49,476 nt of DNA from contig JAIPMN010009735.1 in the NCBI GenBank assembly GCA_020650975.1, forward strand, positions 1 through 49,476, read 5' to 3'. Position 1 is the first letter of the stretch; every line of letters begins with the position of its first letter. This document shows positions 24,401 to 30,400 of this stretch, in pieces. Origin of the DNA: Apostichopus californicus. Lineage: Eukaryota; Echinodermata; Holothuroidea; Aspidochirotida; Stichopodidae. A program made the position numbers and the translations under genes. A model generated the notes under the pieces. The model was not told where the DNA came from and did not search any database. It saw only the letters and a program-made list of their open reading frames with translations.

Positions 24401-27400
24401 TAGTCAAAGCATATCCACCAGCCAATCCTCACGTGACAGTATTTCTCAAGAGAACCATTTTGTACACGGTTTAATATGTCGAGCAATGTCATCATGCATG
24501 ATACAGCCAATGAATGACATATCTTGTGGACTGGGAAAACCCTATGGTTAGGGTTAACCCTTACCCGAGAAATACTGCATCACATGTAGTATCATACAAT
24601 AACATACTTCTTGAGGCAATGGAACTTGCCACATTATAACTTGACTTGAGAGATGGAAAAAAACTTGGTGTATCCACACCTTATTATCACAGTTGCATGT
24701 AATTGTAAGGAGATATCCTATAGAAAGTGCATTTCCATAAACAAAAGGAAACATTTCCTGCACATGTATCCTTCACAAACAGGAACATTTCCTATGGATA
24801 TATCCTAGAGAGGATGTGGATAATTGGATGATATCCAAGAGGAGGGTTGACAGTGTTTAACGTTTGTTTTAGTACTCACCTGTATCAAGACCTCTTGGTT
24901 CTTATTATTACATTTGCAATTGAGTTGCCAGAGATTTAAATTGTTTGGTTTTTTGTGTGAAAATTAGTTAAAAAGCAAAACAAAACTTAATGTTATTTAA
25001 AAAAGAAGAGAAATAAATTGTTTAAATATCAAGATTTTAAGGTTTAAAAAGTTCTGCAGCTGTCCTACTTCCTCAGGAGATTGCAGGAGATGTTTTTTAT
25101 TTTATATTATTTTTGGGTTTAGCTTATTGTGTTTTGGAATATTTGAAAACATCTAGGCATGCTTCATATGAAACTTTCTTAACCACTCTGTAAATATATC
25201 CATGTTGTTCTAACAGCCATGATTACAAACAGCTAATATGTTTCCTTTTATATTTTGCTGACAGATTCATGTCAGTTTCTCATTATCAGATACCGGAGTA
25301 GGAGAAAGTGACGTCTCCATCCTGAATGCTGGAGGAGCAAGAGCTAACACTATGAACCTCATCATGCAGAGTGTGGGAGTGACATTGACCAATGTAGACG
25401 ATGTACTCTTTAAGTAAGTGTAGAATGGTTGGAGTGGGTCCATGTGTAGGGTTTTGTAATAGCTGTTGTCTACTGCTCCTACACCATGTCAACCCACTAT
25501 TATTGAGTACCGTGTGGGTTTGACTTGCAGAATGCAGTTTAACATTATGTAGCAACCTGATCATTAAACTAAAACATGTGCTGTTTGTAACAGACTTTAT
25601 TGTTCTCTTGCATGACACTAAACCATTGATTTCCTCCATAAACTTTAATAATGTACCGTTGCAATTGCTCCCTCAAGATTGTATCTAACCTAAACGATGA
25701 CTGTATTTTTGTCCTCTTCAATAACAGACACTATCCCGCACGCGATATTTTTTTTCGTAGTACAGCGAGGGGAAAGTCATGAATTATTCATACATTTTAA
25801 TAAATATTCAGATTACTTGTTTCTCAGCCACGAAAAGCAATAGCGAACAACTAAACGTTATGTGGGCTACTACTTGTACATGATGTGTAATAAAGTTCGC
25901 ATTTTGTATGGTGTGACGATATGATTGATAAGTACTGTGTGTAATTAGTAAAAAAAAAAGAGTTTGTGGTTGCGTTGTATGGTGAAGCGATCAAGCGAGT
26001 ATACAGTGGACGAGCAGATTTTTGAGCAGTCACAGTGAAGAATGTCTGGGTCTGGGTCTATTTCATTTTAATTCATACATTTCAATTCTCGTAGGTATCT
26101 TCATTTGAACAGAAACACAAGGTTACAGTCATGTTCTTTTCTAGGTTTTTTATACGTTCAACATAATCTCATGTACAACGTACGTAGGTGATGGAAAACA
26201 ACTTTCTGCCAATGATTCAGTGTACGTGATCACGAGCGTGCGCAAAGTTGTACAACAGCGCTGTTCGCTGTTACAAGTGAAAAATGAATAATTCATTTCT
26301 AAACTATTTATTTACTAGCTTAGAGTTAGCCAATGCTAGAAAAGAATCAAATCAGATCTGTTAATCTTACTAGTGTTCCTTCTATGGAGAATTCAATTTT
26401 CGCAAGTTGATCACGTACAGAAATTTTCTGTGATTCGTTAACAATCTTTCTTGAAGCATATATTCGTAGTATTAAACTTAACCTGATTGTTACGAATACG
26501 ACGAAGCAGCCGACGGATTTAACGTACCACCTGCTTTCCCGCGATTAGATCATATTCTACGTCACACTTTCTACATCATTCACTACTGTTCGTTCGAACC
26601 TAACCTACGCTTTGATGCATGGCTTTTGCGTACCGTTTGTCGTGTTAACTACCGTTACCGAATTGTCCCAACTGAGTGGAAATTTCTGTAAGATCAATAA
26701 GAACAATGGAAAAGTTGCCTGAAAATCTTCTTTGTATGTTCCTTATCTAGTAATTCCTTATTTGAATATTCAGTAGGGTGTGATTAATCTCAAACATCTT
26801 TATTTTTCTGTCTTAGGTTGGGTTACTTTGAGAGGGAATATCAGTTCTATACTCCAGAGCAGCTTCAATCTGAAGTCGTGAAACACTACTCTAACCAGGC
26901 TCTGAAACAACTCTATGTCTTGGTGCTCGGTCTCGATGTCATCGGCAATCCGTTTGGATTTGTACGAGGGGTCGGTGAGGGGGTCAAAGACTTCTTCTAC
27001 GAACCCTACCAGGTAAGCGACGGGTGAAAAGGGTCTTCTCACGTGAACTATATCTGGTATGGTGTTAGGAGAGGCAAGAGAAGGGGCTATCGGGTTAAAT
27101 GTAAAGGGTCAATATGCACCCTTTCACGTAAGGTGTTAGGAGGGGTCAGTCAAAGCTGTTAAAGCCCTCTGTGTGGTTTTATCAGATATGGTGTTACACA
27201 GGCTTGGTGAAACAGTCAAAGACTTCTATGAATCAGTGAATTGGTGAAAGAATATCTTTTGAATCATCAGTTTATATTGTGTTACTAGAGGTCAGTGAAA
27301 GACTTTCTTCTACAAACCATATCAGGTAAGGCGAAATGTTTGACTAGCAGAGGAGAAGTTTCAGTTCAAGAAGTAAGATTTATGGATCTCAGCTGCATGT

Positions 27401-30400
27401 CCTGTTTTTGCTTGATTATATTTATAAATTATAATTGCCAATTTTAAAGATGTGTTTGTATTTAGTTTCTAGTTTTGATTGGAAGTACCCCACCCCCCCC
27501 CCGCCCCCCATGACCCTTAGCTGTACTCTTCTCATGATTTAAAGTTTTAAGACTCCCTGGAATAGTCCTGGGAAGGCTTTAGTAAAATGTTACGTAATTT
27601 TAAAACACAGTTAGTTCTTATTGTGGTGGTAGTATTTTTAATTGTTTTCACACTTCACATTACACAAAATTCAAATGTTTTCTGATTAAAAGAGATTAAA
27701 GATTAACAGACAGAGTGGTTTTTGAAGTATCTGTAATGTTAAGGACCACTAGACCATTCTTGCCAGTTGTAATAACATTTCTGTTCAGGTTTTGCAATTT
27801 TGGTGGATTTATCAAGTTTGAGAACACATGTAGTGAAAGTTACCCATTTGAAGAAGTAAGTGATTTCAGATTTGGACCATTTGAACACTTTGTTTGGTTC
27901 AAAATAGGTAATTACGAAATGCAATGAAATGCAAAGAATATAGGAAAATGCAAGTAAAACTTTATTTCCATTGAGGAGATTCCCTAATATACCAAAGTAT
28001 TATCAGTAAACAAGAACTTCCTTTGCCTGTGTTTATTTTCCAGGGTATTGTACAAGGTCCTGAAGAGTTTGCTGAGGGTGTCGCCTTAGGAATGAGAAGC
28101 CTGTTTGGTCATGCCGTGGGTAAGTAACTGTCAAACCTACAGATGGACGCACAGATGGTGTGCGATACTTTCGGCTCAGTCAAAGATAAAAGTCTCTTTT
28201 ATTCAGATTCACAAGGAGATACAAACAAGTAGACACAAACCCAACAATTATTATTGAACTGTGTTGGTTAAACTTTTAAAACTAATAATAATAATTACAA
28301 GCAGCTTGTACAGCGCAATATGCAATGGCTTCAAAACACTTTACAAAAACTCCATAAAATAAATGAAAACAACAAACAGAAATGAGAAATACAAGAAGAA
28401 GATCCAGTATCTAAAAAACATTAAAATGGCCAAGTTGTGCAACCAACTAAGATAAATCTTCTTGTTCCATTTAAGAAATATCACAGCTTTAATGTTTCTC
28501 CAGGCATAAGACTGAAGACTTGGTTAAGCCCACACACTCTTCAATTGTTGTTATTGTTTTTTGGGCTTTCGTTATTTATTACAATACTTATGTACTCTAA
28601 TGCAGATGGGTTTTACAAATGTTGAATCTAATATACTCATCCCCAGGTGGAGCAGCTTTGTTTAATAGTGTTTCATTGTTTTTTTCTGCTCTCATCCCCA
28701 GGTGGAGCAGCAGGAGCTGTGTCACGTATCACAGGTACTCTCGGCAAAGGACTTGCTGCCCTCACCATGGACGAGGAATACAAACGGAAACGACAGCAAG
28801 CTATCAATCAGAAACCGGCGACATTCCAGGAAGGAGTGGCCAGAGGCGGGAAAGGCTTGGTTATGGTAAGTTATCACATGATGTGTTTTTTCTGTTAAAA
28901 AAATACAAATATGGACTACATTTTATAAGTTCCATTATAAATTACAATCCTGACATATGTTTCCTTATCTCTTTCAACCAACCACCCCATAATAGGGATT
29001 TTACGAAGGTGTCAGTGGTGTGGTCAAAGATCCTCTGAAGGGGGCCAAGAAAGAGGGCGCTAGAGGGTTCTTCAAGGGCGTCGGTAAAGGTCTGGCTGGA
29101 GTGGTGGCCAAACCTACTGGAGGTATCATTGATTTTGCTAGCGGCACATTCGAGGGTATTCGCAGGTGAGCGTTATTCATCTCCTCCCAACTTTTACTCG
29201 GGAATCATGTATCAAGGATCTAAAAATTTGGTTCAAAGGAATTGTCCTACGAGCCAAATCACAAAGTCACACCTATCTCGATGTCCGTCTTTTATTCCAG
29301 AGTTGTTGATGTCAGCGAAGAAGTGAAGAAGATTCGCGCTCCAAGGTACCTGGGTCCGGATGGGGTCACCAAACCGTACGTCAGACGGGATGCAGAGGGC
29401 CTGGCCCTCTTACAGATGACAGAGAAAGGCAAGTTTGCAGCATTGGAGGACTATGTGGCTCACATGATGGTAACCTCGGATAAGAAGAGTTACCTGCTGG
29501 TGACGACAAGGTGAGACAGATGATTGGCCTCCAGGGAAAACATCAAGTTTGGTCCGTTTTCTGTTTTGTTGCATCCATGTACATCTGGTGTTTTGGGGGT
29601 TGTTTTTGTGGCGGAGGGGAGTGAGGGGAGTGAATCTTTGGAGAAGTGGATTACTGTGATGAGAGACAACCAGTTAATTAAGGGGTCAGGATTTCAGGCT
29701 TATCTGATAAATATATCTGTTACTATGTCTGTTGTTCATATGCAGGGGGGCTGGTATTGATTATGCATTATTTGTATGTTATGTTTTATACCATGAGAGA
29801 CTGGAGATAAACACAAATGAAAAGGCTCATTTAGAAAACATTTGCTTTCCAACTCTAAAATCACAGATATTTTTTGCTTTATACTTAAGGAATATTAAAA
29901 CTGACATCGTATAGTTAATAAGAAGTAAAACAAGAGATTGCAAGACTTGGTGATATGATTCTAGTAGAGAGGGGAAACTTAGTGAAAGTAATTACGAAGT
30001 TGAATGCAACTAGCTACCTTAAACTGTATCAATCTACCTCTATAATATGATGAAGCTGATAGGACAAAGCTTATGTTATACCCATCACTTTTATATATCA
30101 AATTACGTTCTCTCCAATGTCTCTGAGCAGTCGAATCATCTACACTCACCGTGGTGATGTAATGGGGTCGTGGGTCGTGGAGTTTGAATTCCTCTTCAAG
30201 AACTTGAAAGACGACCCATCAGTGTCCGACAAGGGAATACTGATTACTCCAAAGGTAAGATACGTATGTTAGTGACGTTTATGGATTGATGACTTCTCAG
30301 CAAATTTTTACAAATGTTTTCTGCTGATCGAGCTGGAATATTGTTATGCATAAAATTACTGGTTTTGTGTCATCTATGGGTAGCATTTTAGATGATTCCG

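Noticed and set aside
27789-27856. 68-nt pseudoexon with gttcag acceptor and gtaagt donor between VPS13 exons 22 and 23
   Set aside because: Not divisible by 3 and has a stop in the entering frame; the flanking protein is contiguous. It could be a poison exon, but nothing supports its use.
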